Source of the DNA: Actinophytocola sp.
Lineage (GTDB): Bacteria; Actinomycetota; Actinomycetes; Mycobacteriales; Pseudonocardiaceae
Assembly (NCBI RefSeq): GCF_009379765.1
Contig: NZ_WHTD01000005.1
Span: 1 to 64,000 of the forward strand
Direction of reading: 5' to 3'
Length of the DNA stretch: 64,000 nt
The notes beneath the pieces were generated by a model. That model was not told the origin of the DNA. It saw only the letters and a list, made by a program, of their open reading frames with translations, and searched no databases. Numbering within the stretch: the stretch's first letter is position 1; each line of letters begins with the position of its first letter. Positions 42,539-50,623 of the stretch are shown here, in pieces. A program made the position numbers and the translations under genes.

Positions 42539-44260
42539 CTACGGTGCCACGGTGATGCGATCGGCAGGCGGCGGCGCCAGGTTCGGGTTGGCGGTCAGGT
42601 ACGCGGTGAACGCGTCCAGGTCCACCGGCCCGCCGGCGAGGTCGGTGCCGTTGGTGAGCTCGGAGAAGCCGTCCCCGCCCGCGGCGAGGAAGTTGTTCAC
42701 CGAGATCCGGTAGGAGCCGTTCGGGTCCAGCGGCTCGCCCGCGACCGTGATGTCGGAGACCTTCGAGCCGATCGCCGCCGACCGGGACCAGGTGTAGTGC
42801 AGCGACGAGGAGATCTGCAGGATCCGCACCGTCACCGAGCCGTCCGGCTGGGGCTGCCACTGCTGCTCGAGCACCGCCTTCAGCTGCGCGCCGGTCAGCG
42901 TGACCGTCTGCATGATGTTGCTGAACGGCTGCACCGCGAACGCCTCGCCGTAGGTCACCACACCGTCGCCCTCACCCGCCGACGAGCCGGCGAAGGTGAG
43001 GTCGGTGCGGATGCCACCGGGGTTGGTGACTGCGATGACCGGGCTGTTGGCCTGCGTCGCGGCCAGCTGCGCGTCGGCGATCACGTCGCCGAGCGGTGAC
43101 TCGCCGGACTCCGGCGCCGCGCGGACGAGGTCGGCGGTGATCGTGCCGACCTGGGCGTTGGCGATCGGCGCCGACTTGGTGGTCGCCTCGTCGACGAGCG
43201 CCTGCGCGGCCGGGTCCGGGGTGACCGTGCGGGTGACGATCTCGTTGTGCGCCACGGTCTGGTCGCGCACGACGTCCCGGCTGCGCTTGTCGATCTTCAG
43301 GTCCACAACGGACAGCAGCCGCCCGAACGACGCGCCCTGGATGAGCGTGCGCGGGTTGCCGGCCGGGTCGTCGACCGAGCAGTTGTACTGCTGGTGGCTG
43401 TGCCCGGTGAAGATCACGTCGACCGAGGCGGACGCCTGCCGGGCAATCGTGGTGGCCGCGCCGGGCACGGTCCGGCAGTCGTCCGGACCGCCGCCCTCGG
43501 TGTTGTCACCCTGGTGCATCAGCACGACCTGGGTCTTGATGCCGAGCCGGTCGAGCAGCCGCGAGGAGCGGTTGATGGCCTCGACCTCGTCGCCGAACTT
43601 CAGGCCCTCGATGGCCTCCGGGGTGACGACGAGCGGCAGGTCCTCGAGCGTGACGCCGATGATGCCGATCGGCACGCCGCCGGAGACCTGGATCGTGAAC
43701 GGCAGCGCGGCGGGCAGGCCGTTGTCGAAGTAGACGTTCGCGCCGAGGAAGGGGAACCTCGCCCCCTTGTACTTGTCGTGGAACTGGCAGCCGTCGGTCG
43801 GGTGGCAGCCGCCGAACTGCATGCGCAGCAGCTCGCGGTAGCCCTCGTCGAACTCGTGGTTGCCGACGGTGGACGCATTGACGCCCAGGCTGTTGAGCAG
43901 CTCAATGGTCGGCTCGTCGTGGAAGAGCGCGGAGTTCAGCGGCGAGGCGCCGACGTTGTCTCCTGCAGACATCACGAGCGAGTTCTTCGCCTCGGCCTCG
44001 AGCCGCTTGACGTGCGTGGCGAGGTAGGCCGCGCCGCCCGCGTCGACCGTCGAGCCGTCCGGCAGGGTGACCCGCCCGGACGAGCCGGCGGGCGGCGTGA
44101 GGTTGCCGTGGAAGTCGTTGAGCGTGATGAGCCGTACATCGGTGGTGCCGCTGGGTTTCGCGGCGGCGCTCGCCGTGCCGGCGCCGGTGAGCCCGGCGAT
44201 GGCGACCGCGGCAACCGTGACCGCGGCGGTGCGGCGCGCGAAGCGTGTGAATGCCCTCAT
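42539..44260 (-). CDS. Secreted 5'-nucleotidase / bifunctional metallophosphatase
   Basis: A 573-residue exported enzyme. Signal peptide AAVTVAAVAIAGLTGAGTASA, then the calcineurin-like metallophosphatase motifs LNDFHGNL, SAGDNVGASP, VGNHEFDEG and FTGHSHQQYNC (two-metal site), and the C-terminal 5_nucleotid_C substrate domain (GDVIADAQLAATQANSPVIAVTNPGGIRTDLTFA, VTYGEAFAVQPFSN, GGDGFSELTNGTDLAGGPVDLDAF). It hydrolyses nucleotides outside the cell, releasing phosphate and nucleosides. ATG 44260 is preceded by GGAGGATC. Confidence 0.93.
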   Translation of the reverse strand: MRAFTRFARRTAAVTVAAVAIAGLTGAGTASAAAKPSGTTDVRLITLNDFHGNLTPPAGSSGRVTLPDGSTVDAGGAAYLATHVKRLEAEAKNSLVMSAGDNVGASPLNSALFHDEPTIELLNSLGVNASTVGNHEFDEGYRELLRMQFGGCHPTDGCQFHDKYKGARFPFLGANVYFDNGLPAALPFTIQVSGGVPIGIIGVTLEDLPLVVTPEAIEGLKFGDEVEAINRSSRLLDRLGIKTQVVLMHQGDNTEGGGPDDCRTVPGAATTIARQASASVDVIFTGHSHQQYNCSVDDPAGNPRTLIQGASFGRLLSVVDLKIDKRSRDVVRDQTVAHNEIVTRTVTPDPAAQALVDEATTKSAPIANAQVGTITADLVRAAPESGESPLGDVIADAQLAATQANSPVIAVTNPGGIRTDLTFAGSSAGEGDGVVTYGEAFAVQPFSNIMQTVTLTGAQLKAVLEQQWQPQPDGSVTVRILQISSSLHYTWSRSAAIGSKVSDITVAGEPLDPNGSYRISVNNFLAAGGDGFSELTNGTDLAGGPVDLDAFTAYLTANPNLAPPPADRITVAP

Positions 44261-44353
44261 GATCCTCCGTCCAGGCGCCCGGTACCCCGCGGGCGCGGCC
44301 AGAGTCTGCACGCACCGCACGGCGATTGCCAGACCCGATCTACCCTTATCGGC

Positions 44354-44830
44354 GTGACCCGGGCGGAGAAAGAACCGCGATGGCTTGACCAGAGCGAGAT
44401 GCGGGCCTGGCGCGCCTACGTGATCGGCAGCGAATTGTTGCGGAAGCAACTCAACCGCGAGCTCCAGGAGCGTCACAGAACGACTCTGGCCGACTACGAA
44501 GTGCTCGTCCGGCTGTCCGAAGGAGACGGTCGCCGCATGCGCATGGCCGCGCTGGCGGCGGAGGTGGCGTCGTCGAAGAGCCGGCTGTCCCACCAGATCA
44601 GCCGGCTCGAGTCGGCGGGCCTGGTCCGGCGAGCCGACTGCGGCGACGACGCCCGGGGCGTGTTCGCCGAGCTGACGGACGAGGGCATGGAGCGCCTCCG
44701 CGCGGCGGCCCCGACGCACGTGGACGGCGTCCGGGACCACCTCGTCGACCTGATGACCCCCGAGGAGCAGGCCGTGCTGACCACGGTGTTCGAACGAGTC
44801 CTGGAACACCTGGGCGACCTGGAGGCGTAG
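44354..44830 (+). CDS. MarR-family transcriptional regulator
   Basis: A 158-residue MarR protein: YVIGSELLRKQLNRELQERHRTTLADYEVLVRLSEGDGRRMRMAALAAEVASSKSRLSHQISRLESAGLVRRADCGDDARGVFAELTDEGMERL has the full winged helix with the D-x-R wing (DDARGVFAELTDEG). The GTG at 44354 lies 7 nt downstream of TACCCT (leaderless). Adjacent to tRNA-Ser; the target is not evident, though it is divergent from the 5'-nucleotidase. Confidence 0.9.
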   Translation: MTRAEKEPRWLDQSEMRAWRAYVIGSELLRKQLNRELQERHRTTLADYEVLVRLSEGDGRRMRMAALAAEVASSKSRLSHQISRLESAGLVRRADCGDDARGVFAELTDEGMERLRAAAPTHVDGVRDHLVDLMTPEEQAVLTTVFERVLEHLGDLEA

Positions 44831-44849
44831 GCCGCTACCCTGCAGGCAG

Positions 44850-44934
44850 GGAGGCGTGGCAGAGCGGCCGAATGCACCTGTCTTGAAAACAGGAGACCTT
44901 CACGGGTCCGGGGGTTCAAATCCCTCCGCCTCCG
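44850..44934 (+). tRNA. tRNA-Ser (anticodon TGA)
   Basis: An 85-nt class II tRNA: acceptor GGAGGCG/CGCCTCC, anticodon stem CCTGT/ACAGG with loop CTTGAAA (anticodon TGA), a long variable arm closed by GACC/GGTC, T arm and discriminator G. TACCCT precedes it by 8 nt. Its 3' half is repeated at 47466-47521 and, more decayed, at 47821-47851. Confidence 0.95.
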
Positions 44935-45161
44935 CAGCTGTGACCAGGCAAAACGTTGGCAGAGTAGCCTCTGTCAACCGTGCCGTGCGACCTGCAGTCT
45001 CAATCACCGTCTCATTCGAGGGCCACGACACGTCTTGCTCAGCCGCAGTGACTACGCACGTGCTGCCTGCCGCCGCCCAGTGCAGTCCTCGTACCTCGAT
45101 CGGCCCGGTCCCATCGGAGTTTGCGACATGTGTCTGGATCGCCGCGCATGGGTAGGCTGAG

Positions 45162-45329
45162 CTAGTGTCGCGTGATCCTGATCCCTTGCGATCCGCTGTG
45201 GATCCACGTGGTCCCTGGCAAGGCGGCGGAAAGTCCTCGTACCGGGTCGTACTCGGGCTTTTCGCCAACGCAGCCACGGGCCGCGTGGGCCGCAGCGGGC
45301 GTAAGGAGATCGGGATCACGTGACACTAG
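45162..45329. mobile_element. MITE-like element with 22-bp terminal inverted repeats
   Basis: Left end starts CTAGTGTCGCGTGATCC (45162), right end finishes GGATCACGTGACACTAG (45329); the arms match over 22 bp with two mismatches. Length 168 bp. The TA within CTAG at each end may be the target dinucleotide, as in IS630/Tc1-type MITEs. No related transposase is in the window. Confidence 0.55.
45165..45323 (+). CDS. 52-codon ORF filling the MITE-like unit
   Basis: GTG 45165 to TGA 45323, the start and stop lying in the two inverted-repeat arms. TAGGCT lies 6 nt upstream of the GTG, the leaderless layout used by other genes here. The peptide is basic with a segment GGGKSSYRVVLGLFANAATGR. I do not recognise it. 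It could be a real small protein, or the open frame could be coincidental. Confidence 0.3.
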   Translation: MSRDPDPLRSAVDPRGPWQGGGKSSYRVVLGLFANAATGRVGRSGRKEIGIT

Positions 45330-45502
45330 GGACCTAGCCTGGGTCTTTCGCGCGATGCGATGTAAAACTGGTCTTGAATGGAGGAAGTGCCTGGCCTGTA
45401 AGGGAAAATGGTGTTTGCGAAGACATCAAGTTCCACGAACAGGGAAGCACTCCCTTGGTGCAGGATAGTCACGGATTGAGATCAGCGCGGATGGTACGGG
45501 GT

Positions 45503-45725
45503 TGGTGCCACGGGCCGGGGTAGCGCTGCTGCGGGAGTTGACGATCAGCACCGGATTGGGAACCGGGTTGGTCTACGGCGCATCTCGACACCGACAGAGG
45601 GCTTCCCGTACACCTGCCGGGGCGGGTGCTGGCGGATCTGGCGGTGATGATCGCCGACGGCGGCGATGCGTTGGCGCACCTGGCGACCCTGCGGGATCAG
45701 GACAACTGTTCGGTCCGGTCGCCAG
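45503..45725 (+). pseudogene. IS1380-family transposase fragment
   Basis: Pieces of the transposase N-terminal region in different frames: AGVALLRELTISTGLGTGL, then PVHLPGRVLADLAVMIADGGDALAHLATLRDQ and LFGPVAS. The HxPGRVLADLAVxIADG block is characteristic of IS1380-type transposases. It ends abruptly where RibD-like sequence begins. Confidence 0.65.
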
Positions 45726-45730
45726 CGGTC

Positions 45731-45919
45731 GACGAGATCACCCTGCTCGTCTGCCCCGTGGTCATCGGCCAGGGCACACGGCTGTTCCCCGACACCGGCC
45801 CGGACGCAGCGCTCGACCTGGTCGACTCACGATCCACCCCGAAGGGGGTAACGATCCAGGTCTACCGGCCCACCGGCCGCCCGCAGTACGAAACAGCCAC
45901 GCCGACCCCAAGCACGTGA
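45731..45919 (+). pseudogene. RibD_C/DHFR-like 3' fragment fused to the IS scrap
   Basis: VDEITLLVCPVVIGQGTRLFPDTGPDAALDLVDSRSTPKGVTIQVY is the last quarter of a RibD-C/DHFR-like protein, in frame with the preceding transposase block from about 45626. Only the C-terminal strand-helix region survives. Confidence 0.65.
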
Positions 45920-46118
45920 CGTAGGTGCCGCACCAGCCGCCTCCCCACAGCAGGCCGTTAACACGTCCTGACGGATCATTCCCCTGCCGCCGCCAGGGCG
46001 AACCGGCCACGGAATACTTGTCCGACGTGGCTCCCGCCTGTTATGCAGATACTGCAGAGTCCTTCCCCTCTGGGCGGTGCGCGATCCGCACCGCCCGCCC
46101 CTGCAGAAGGTGGAGATC

Positions 46119-46976
46119 ATGCGAACAGTCAGACCAGCCGTCGTCGTTGCCGCGTTAGCCGCCGCCGCGTCGGCCCTCATCCCCATCACGGCCGTCGCGG
46201 CCCCGGCACCCACCCAGTTACACGGCTCGCAGCTCATCGCGCAGCTCGACCGGGGCGTACCGGGTACGGCATGGGCGGTCGACCCGGCGACCAACCAAGT
46301 CGTCGTCACCGCCGACAGCTCGGTGCGCGGCGCCGCGCTAACCGGGCTGGAGGCAGCGGTCGCCGACTCCGCGGGCGCGGCGCGGCTGGAGCGCGCCTCG
46401 GGCACCTTTCAGCCAATGATCTCCGGCGGAGACGCCATCTACGGCGGGCAGTACCGCTGCTCGCTCGGGTTCAACGTGCGCAGCGGCAACACCTACTACT
46501 TCCTCACCGCCGGGCACTGCGGCAAGGTGGCCTCGTCGTGGTACTCCGATGCCAACCACAACACGCTGCTCGGCCCGACCGAGGCCTTCAGCTTCCCCGG
46601 TAACGACTACGCCCTCGTCAGGTACACCAACACCTCCGTCACGATCTCCGGCACCGCCGGCGGCCAGGACATCGCCAGCGCCGCCAACGCCTACGTCGGT
46701 GAGTCGGTCACCCGCCGCGGCAGCACGACCGGCGTGCACAGCGGAACGGTCACCGGGCTCAACGTCACCGTGCACTACGTGGGCGGCGGAACGGTCCGCG
46801 GCCTGATCCAGACCGACGTGTGCGCGGAGCCCGGCGACAGCGGCGGCCCGCTGTACGACGACTCGGTCGCGATCGGGCTCACCTCCGGCGGCAGCGGTGA
46901 CTGCCGGTCCGGCGGAACCACGTTCTTCCAGCCGGTGACCGAGGCACTGCAGAAGTACGGCGTGTCGGTGTTCTGA
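46119..46976 (+). CDS. Secreted S1-family (streptogrisin-like) serine protease
   Basis: A 285-residue pre-pro-protease. Signal peptide [21 protein letters not shown]; a short pro-region ([31 protein letters not shown], a PIN-like pro-domain); mature chymotrypsin fold with catalytic His in FLTAGHCG, Asp in GNDYALVRY, and Ser in [11 protein letters not shown]. Cysteine pairs C-S..GHC and [13 protein letters not shown] match alpha-lytic/streptogrisin proteases. ATG 46119 is preceded by AAGGTGGAGA. An extracellular protein-degrading enzyme. Confidence 0.93.
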   Translation: MRTVRPAVVVAALAAAASALIPITAVAAPAPTQLHGSQLIAQLDRGVPGTAWAVDPATNQVVVTADSSVRGAALTGLEAAVADSAGAARLERASGTFQPMISGGDAIYGGQYRCSLGFNVRSGNTYYFLTAGHCGKVASSWYSDANHNTLLGPTEAFSFPGNDYALVRYTNTSVTISGTAGGQDIASAANAYVGESVTRRGSTTGVHSGTVTGLNVTVHYVGGGTVRGLIQTDVCAEPGDSGGPLYDDSVAIGLTSGGSGDCRSGGTTFFQPVTEALQKYGVSVF

Positions 46977-47000
46977 CCGTTCCGGCACCACGGCATCGCG

Positions 47001-47029
47001 CGGCCCACCGGTTCACCCGGTGGGCCGCG
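47001..47029 (+). terminator. Terminator after the S1 protease
   Basis: GCGGCCCACCGG and CCGGTGGGCCGC form a perfect 12-bp stem with a 5-nt loop, 25 bp after the stop. Confidence 0.75.
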
Positions 47030-47111
47030 CCATCATGGCCCGAGCGCCCGCACGGCCTCCCAACCGAGGATGTCCGGGCCGGCCGGCGGGCGGCCGACCC
47101 GGACACCGGGA

Positions 47112-47345
<234 letters not shown>

Positions 47346-47465
47346 TCAATCAGGGTCTCATTCAGGTAGATTCGAGCACGGTCGGCAACTTCCGCGCTAT
47401 CGCACCGACCAGGAGATATGTCCTCGTGGGGACGCTCCTGAACGGCGCTGCCGTTGACACTTAGA

Positions 47466-47521
47466 TCTTGAAAACAGGAGTCCTTCACGGGACCGGGGGT
47501 TCAAATCCCTCCGCCTCCGCA
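47466..47521 (+). repeat. tRNA-Ser 3'-half duplicate (att copy)
   Basis: Identical to 44881-44936 except for two positions, which are the two sides of one base pair in the variable arm (GACC/GGTC becomes GTCC/GGAC). Covers the anticodon loop through the 3' end. Confidence 0.85.
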
Positions 47522-47718
47522 GGTCCGCTTCGCCGACCAGGCGAAATGTCGGGGCGCAGGGCCACGCCTAGAGCTGCTGGTCACAGCGTGGGAGAGGCCC
47601 GGACCATGGCCGAACCGTGACGGCTCACACTTGCAGAGGGCGTTGGATCCCACCGATGTGATTGACATCCGAGAGGGTCGGAGTTCGTTTTGTGGACCGT
47701 CGGCGTCCCCCCACGCCC

Positions 47719-47777
47719 ACGTCGCCGTGTCGTCCCCCCACGTCGCCGTGTCGTCCCCCCACGTCGCCGTGTCGCCC
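47719..47777. repeat. 21-bp tandem repeat (about 2.8 units)
   Basis: Unit ACGTCGCCGTGTCGTCCCCCC repeated at 47719, 47740 and (partial) 47761, without mismatches in the full units. Confidence 0.85.
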
Positions 47778-47820
47778 GGTGGCGATCTCTATAGTCACAG
47801 TCTCCCCCGGTTCCTCCACC

Positions 47821-47851
47821 GGATCCGGGGTTCAAATTCCTCCGCCCCGCA
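47821..47851 (+). repeat. Third, decayed tRNA-Ser 3'-end copy
   Basis: CCGGGGTTCAAATTCCTCCG with flanks resembles the T arm and 3' acceptor of tRNA-Ser, with several mismatches and no intact stem. Confidence 0.6.
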
Positions 47852-47890
47852 TCGGGTTCGAACACCTTCCGCGGAGCGCAAGCGAAAGGA

Positions 47891-47917
47891 CGCCTTACCC
47901 GAACGTCGGGTAAGGCG
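47891..47917 (-). terminator. Terminator after the M28 peptidase gene
   Basis: CGCCTTACCCGA-ACG-TCGGGTAAGGCG, perfect 12-bp stem and 3-nt loop, extendable outward (AAAGG/CCTTT) with one mismatch. Confidence 0.8.
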
Positions 47918-47934
47918 CCCTTTCGGTGTCGGAA

Positions 47935-49455
47935 CTACAGGTCGCGGTCGTTGACCACGGTCGGGGCCACTCGCGTCTCCGCGGCGCGGGCCTTGGCCCG
48001 AGCCTTGCGCGGCGGCACGCCGTTGATGTCCTCGGTGCTGATGGCGTACGAGCCGAGTACGAAGGCCAGCGCGTCGGAGTTCCTGTCGAGCGCCACGCGG
48101 TCCACGTTGCCCAGGTTGTCGCAGGCCTGGTGGTAGCACGGGTCGAAGGCATCACCCACGACACCGCCCCACTTGGCGGCCTGTGCCTCTGTCTTCGGGA
48201 CCTCGGCGCCGGTGAACAGGCCACCGGCCGGAATGCCCTGCAGGATGAACTCGCCGTAGTCGGAGCGGCCGTCGAAGTCGCGGCCCTCGGTCGGGACGCC
48301 GGTGACCTCGAAGTAGTTCTCGAACGCCGCCTCGATCTGCGCGGAGCCGTACGGGCCGGGGCCCGCGCCGACGCCATCGGAGTCGTCACCGTCGAAGATG
48401 AAGTAGCCCGCGTTCGGCGAGCCGATCATGTCGAAGTTCAGGTACAGCGCGATGTTGAGCTGCTCCTCGAAGTCGAGGTTCCGCACGTAGTACTCGGAGC
48501 CGACCAGGCCGAACTCCTCCGCGCTCCACCAGGCGAAGCGGACCGCGTTGTTGACCTTCGGCCTGCCGCCGAGCTGCAGCGCGGTCTCCAGCAGCGCCGA
48601 GCTGCCCGAGCCGTTGTCGTTGATGCCGGGGCCCGCGGGGACGCTGTCCAGGTGCGCACCGGCCATCACGACGTTCTCGTGCCGCCCGGTCTGGGTCTCG
48701 GCGATGACGTTGTAGCTGGTGCGGTCCTCGGTCACGCCGCTCACCGCGAGGGTCACCGTGGCGCCCTCCTGCATGGCGAGGGTGGCGCCGTCGGCCTGGG
48801 AGATGCCACCGGCCGGGGCGCTGCCCGGCAGCGGCCCGCCCAGGTTGCCGCCCAGCGCGCCCGGGACGTTGTTGTAGATGAGGACGCCCACCGCGCCGAC
48901 CTCGCCGGCGACGGTGGCCTTCTGCCCGAAGGTGCACGTACCCCGGCTGACCAGGACGATCGCGCCTTCGGCGGCCAGGCCGTCGTAGTCCGTGGCCTCG
49001 CAGCCCGGCGTGTCGTCCGCCGGGACGACCACGAGCGGTCCGGTGACACCGCCCTCAGGGGTGTCCTCGCTGTAGCTCATCCGGTTGAACGGCACTGCGG
49101 CGCCGTCCACGGTGAGCGACTGGCTGAGGGTCTCGTCGTAGACGAAGGGGAACTCCTGCCGGGTGACGATGTACCCGGCGTCCTCGAGCTTGGTCGCGAC
49201 GTACTCCGCGGAGGCCTCGTGGCCGGGCGAGCTCGCGGCGCGGGTGCCACCGTTGCGGTCGGCGAGGCGCTGCAGCGCGATCAGGTGCCGGTTGGTACCC
49301 GTGATGTTGACCTTCTTGACCAGTTGGCGGGCCAGCGCGGGACCATCGGGAATGGTCTGCGGGGCGGCCGACGCGGGTACCGCGGTCAGGCCTAGACCGG
49401 CCGCTAACGCGACCATCGCGGCCCCGACGCGGAGTGTCGTCTTGGGGGACGGCAT
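47935..49455 (-). CDS. Secreted M28-family aminopeptidase with PA domain
   Basis: A 506-residue exported zinc peptidase like Streptomyces aminopeptidase S. Signal peptide VGAAMVALAAGLGLTAVPASA; the peptidase domain is interrupted by a PA domain (GPLVVVPADDTPGCEATDYDGLAAEGAIVLVSRGTCTFGQKA). Zinc ligands are visible in GAHLDSVPAGPGINDNGSGSSALLE (His, Asp), WWSAEEFGLVGSEYY (catalytic Glu-Glu), LNFDMIG (Asp) and YHQACDN (His). It removes N-terminal amino acids outside the cell. ATG 49455 follows a GAGGAAG RBS. Confidence 0.93.
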   Translation of the reverse strand: MPSPKTTLRVGAAMVALAAGLGLTAVPASAAPQTIPDGPALARQLVKKVNITGTNRHLIALQRLADRNGGTRAASSPGHEASAEYVATKLEDAGYIVTRQEFPFVYDETLSQSLTVDGAAVPFNRMSYSEDTPEGGVTGPLVVVPADDTPGCEATDYDGLAAEGAIVLVSRGTCTFGQKATVAGEVGAVGVLIYNNVPGALGGNLGGPLPGSAPAGGISQADGATLAMQEGATVTLAVSGVTEDRTSYNVIAETQTGRHENVVMAGAHLDSVPAGPGINDNGSGSSALLETALQLGGRPKVNNAVRFAWWSAEEFGLVGSEYYVRNLDFEEQLNIALYLNFDMIGSPNAGYFIFDGDDSDGVGAGPGPYGSAQIEAAFENYFEVTGVPTEGRDFDGRSDYGEFILQGIPAGGLFTGAEVPKTEAQAAKWGGVVGDAFDPCYHQACDNLGNVDRVALDRNSDALAFVLGSYAISTEDINGVPPRKARAKARAAETRVAPTVVNDRDL

Positions 49456-49604
49456 GTAGAGCTTCCTCTCCTCAGGCGAACGCCGGTGCTCGATCGGCCC
49501 CGATTCCTCGATCGCCGCATCCGGCGAGCACACCCTTGTCGGAACTTCCTGGCAGGTCAAGACCCATATACGGACTGTTATTCACGGCGATTACCGTTCC
49601 AGCC

Positions 49605-50585
49605 ATGCACGCGATCACGATCAGCGAGCCCGGCGAACCGGACGTACTGACCTGGACGGCGCAGCCCGATCCGCGGCCGGCCCCGGGTGAGGTGCTCCTG
49701 GAGGTCGCGGCGGCCGCGGTGAACCGGGCCGACCTGCTGCAACGGCAGGGCCACTACCCGCCACCCAAGGGGGTGAGCGAGGTACCCGGCCTGGAGTGTT
49801 CCGGCACGGTCGCGGCGCTGGGCGAGGGCGTGACCGACCTGCACGTGGGTGACGCGGTGTGCGCGCTGCTGGCAGGCGGCGGGTACGCGGAGAAGGTCGT
49901 GGTGCCGGCCGGCCAGGTGCTGCCGGTGCCGAGCGGGGTCGACCTCGTGACCGCGGCATCGTTGCCGGAGGTCGCCTGCACGGTGTGGTCCAACGTGGTG
50001 CTGACCGCGGGCCTGGTCGCCGGCGAGACGTTCCTCGTGCACGGCGGCGCGGGTGGCATCGGCACGCACGCGATCCAGGTCGCCAAGGCGCTCGGCGCGC
50101 GCGTCGCGGTCACCGCGGGGTCGGCGGCGCGGCTGGAACGGTGTGCCGAGCTCGGCGCGGACGTGCTGATCGACTACCGCGAGCAGGACTTCGTCGACGA
50201 GGTCCGCGCGGCCACCGACGGCCGGGGCGCGGACGTCATCCTGGACAACATGGGCGCGAAGTACCTGCCGCGCAACATCTCGGCGCTGGCCCGCAACGGG
50301 CGGCTGGTGGTCATCGGCATGCAGGGCGGGGTCAAGGGCGAGCTGAACCTGGGTGCGTTGCTGGCGAAGTGCGCGTCGGTGACCGCGACGACGCTGCGGC
50401 ACCGGCCGCTGGAGGAGAAGGCGGCGATCGTCGGGGAGGTGGCCACCCAGCTGTGGCCGCTGGTGGAGGCGGGCACCGTGCGGCCCATCGTCCACGAGGT
50501 CATGCCGATCGAGCGGGCCGGGGACGCGCACCGGGCCATGGAAGACGGCGGTGTCTTCGGCAAGATCGTGCTGAGGATGCCCTGA
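49605..50585 (+). CDS. NAD(P)H quinone oxidoreductase (PIG3/QOR, zinc-independent MDR)
   Basis: A 326-residue medium-chain reductase: MHAITISEPGEPDVLTWTAQPDPRPAPGEVLLEVAAAAVNRADLLQRQGHYPPPKG is typical of the TP53I3/PIG3 group, with the NADPH motif VHGGAGGIGTHAIQVAKALGARVAVTAGS. It lacks zinc ligands. Reduces quinones one or two electrons at a time. Start ATG 49605 lies 7 nt from TACCGT (leaderless). Confidence 0.9.
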   Translation: MHAITISEPGEPDVLTWTAQPDPRPAPGEVLLEVAAAAVNRADLLQRQGHYPPPKGVSEVPGLECSGTVAALGEGVTDLHVGDAVCALLAGGGYAEKVVVPAGQVLPVPSGVDLVTAASLPEVACTVWSNVVLTAGLVAGETFLVHGGAGGIGTHAIQVAKALGARVAVTAGSAARLERCAELGADVLIDYREQDFVDEVRAATDGRGADVILDNMGAKYLPRNISALARNGRLVVIGMQGGVKGELNLGALLAKCASVTATTLRHRPLEEKAAIVGEVATQLWPLVEAGTVRPIVHEVMPIERAGDAHRAMEDGGVFGKIVLRMP

Positions 50586-50623
50586 GCGGGGGACTCGCCG
50601 GTCCTCAGCGTTGGACTCGCGGG

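Larger units (their letters stand above)
47522..47934. other. Non-coding region with VNTR and a third tRNA-Ser relic
   Basis: No gene supported. Contains a 21-bp tandem repeat (47719-47777), a decayed tRNA-Ser end (47821-47851) and a terminator hairpin (47891-47917). Confidence 0.5.

Noticed and set aside
47466..47521. Second functional tRNA-Ser
   Set aside because: The D arm and 5' acceptor strand are missing; only the 3' half is duplicated.
47719..47777. Short CRISPR array
   Set aside because: Units are contiguous 21-mers without spacers and no cas genes are nearby; a simple tandem repeat.
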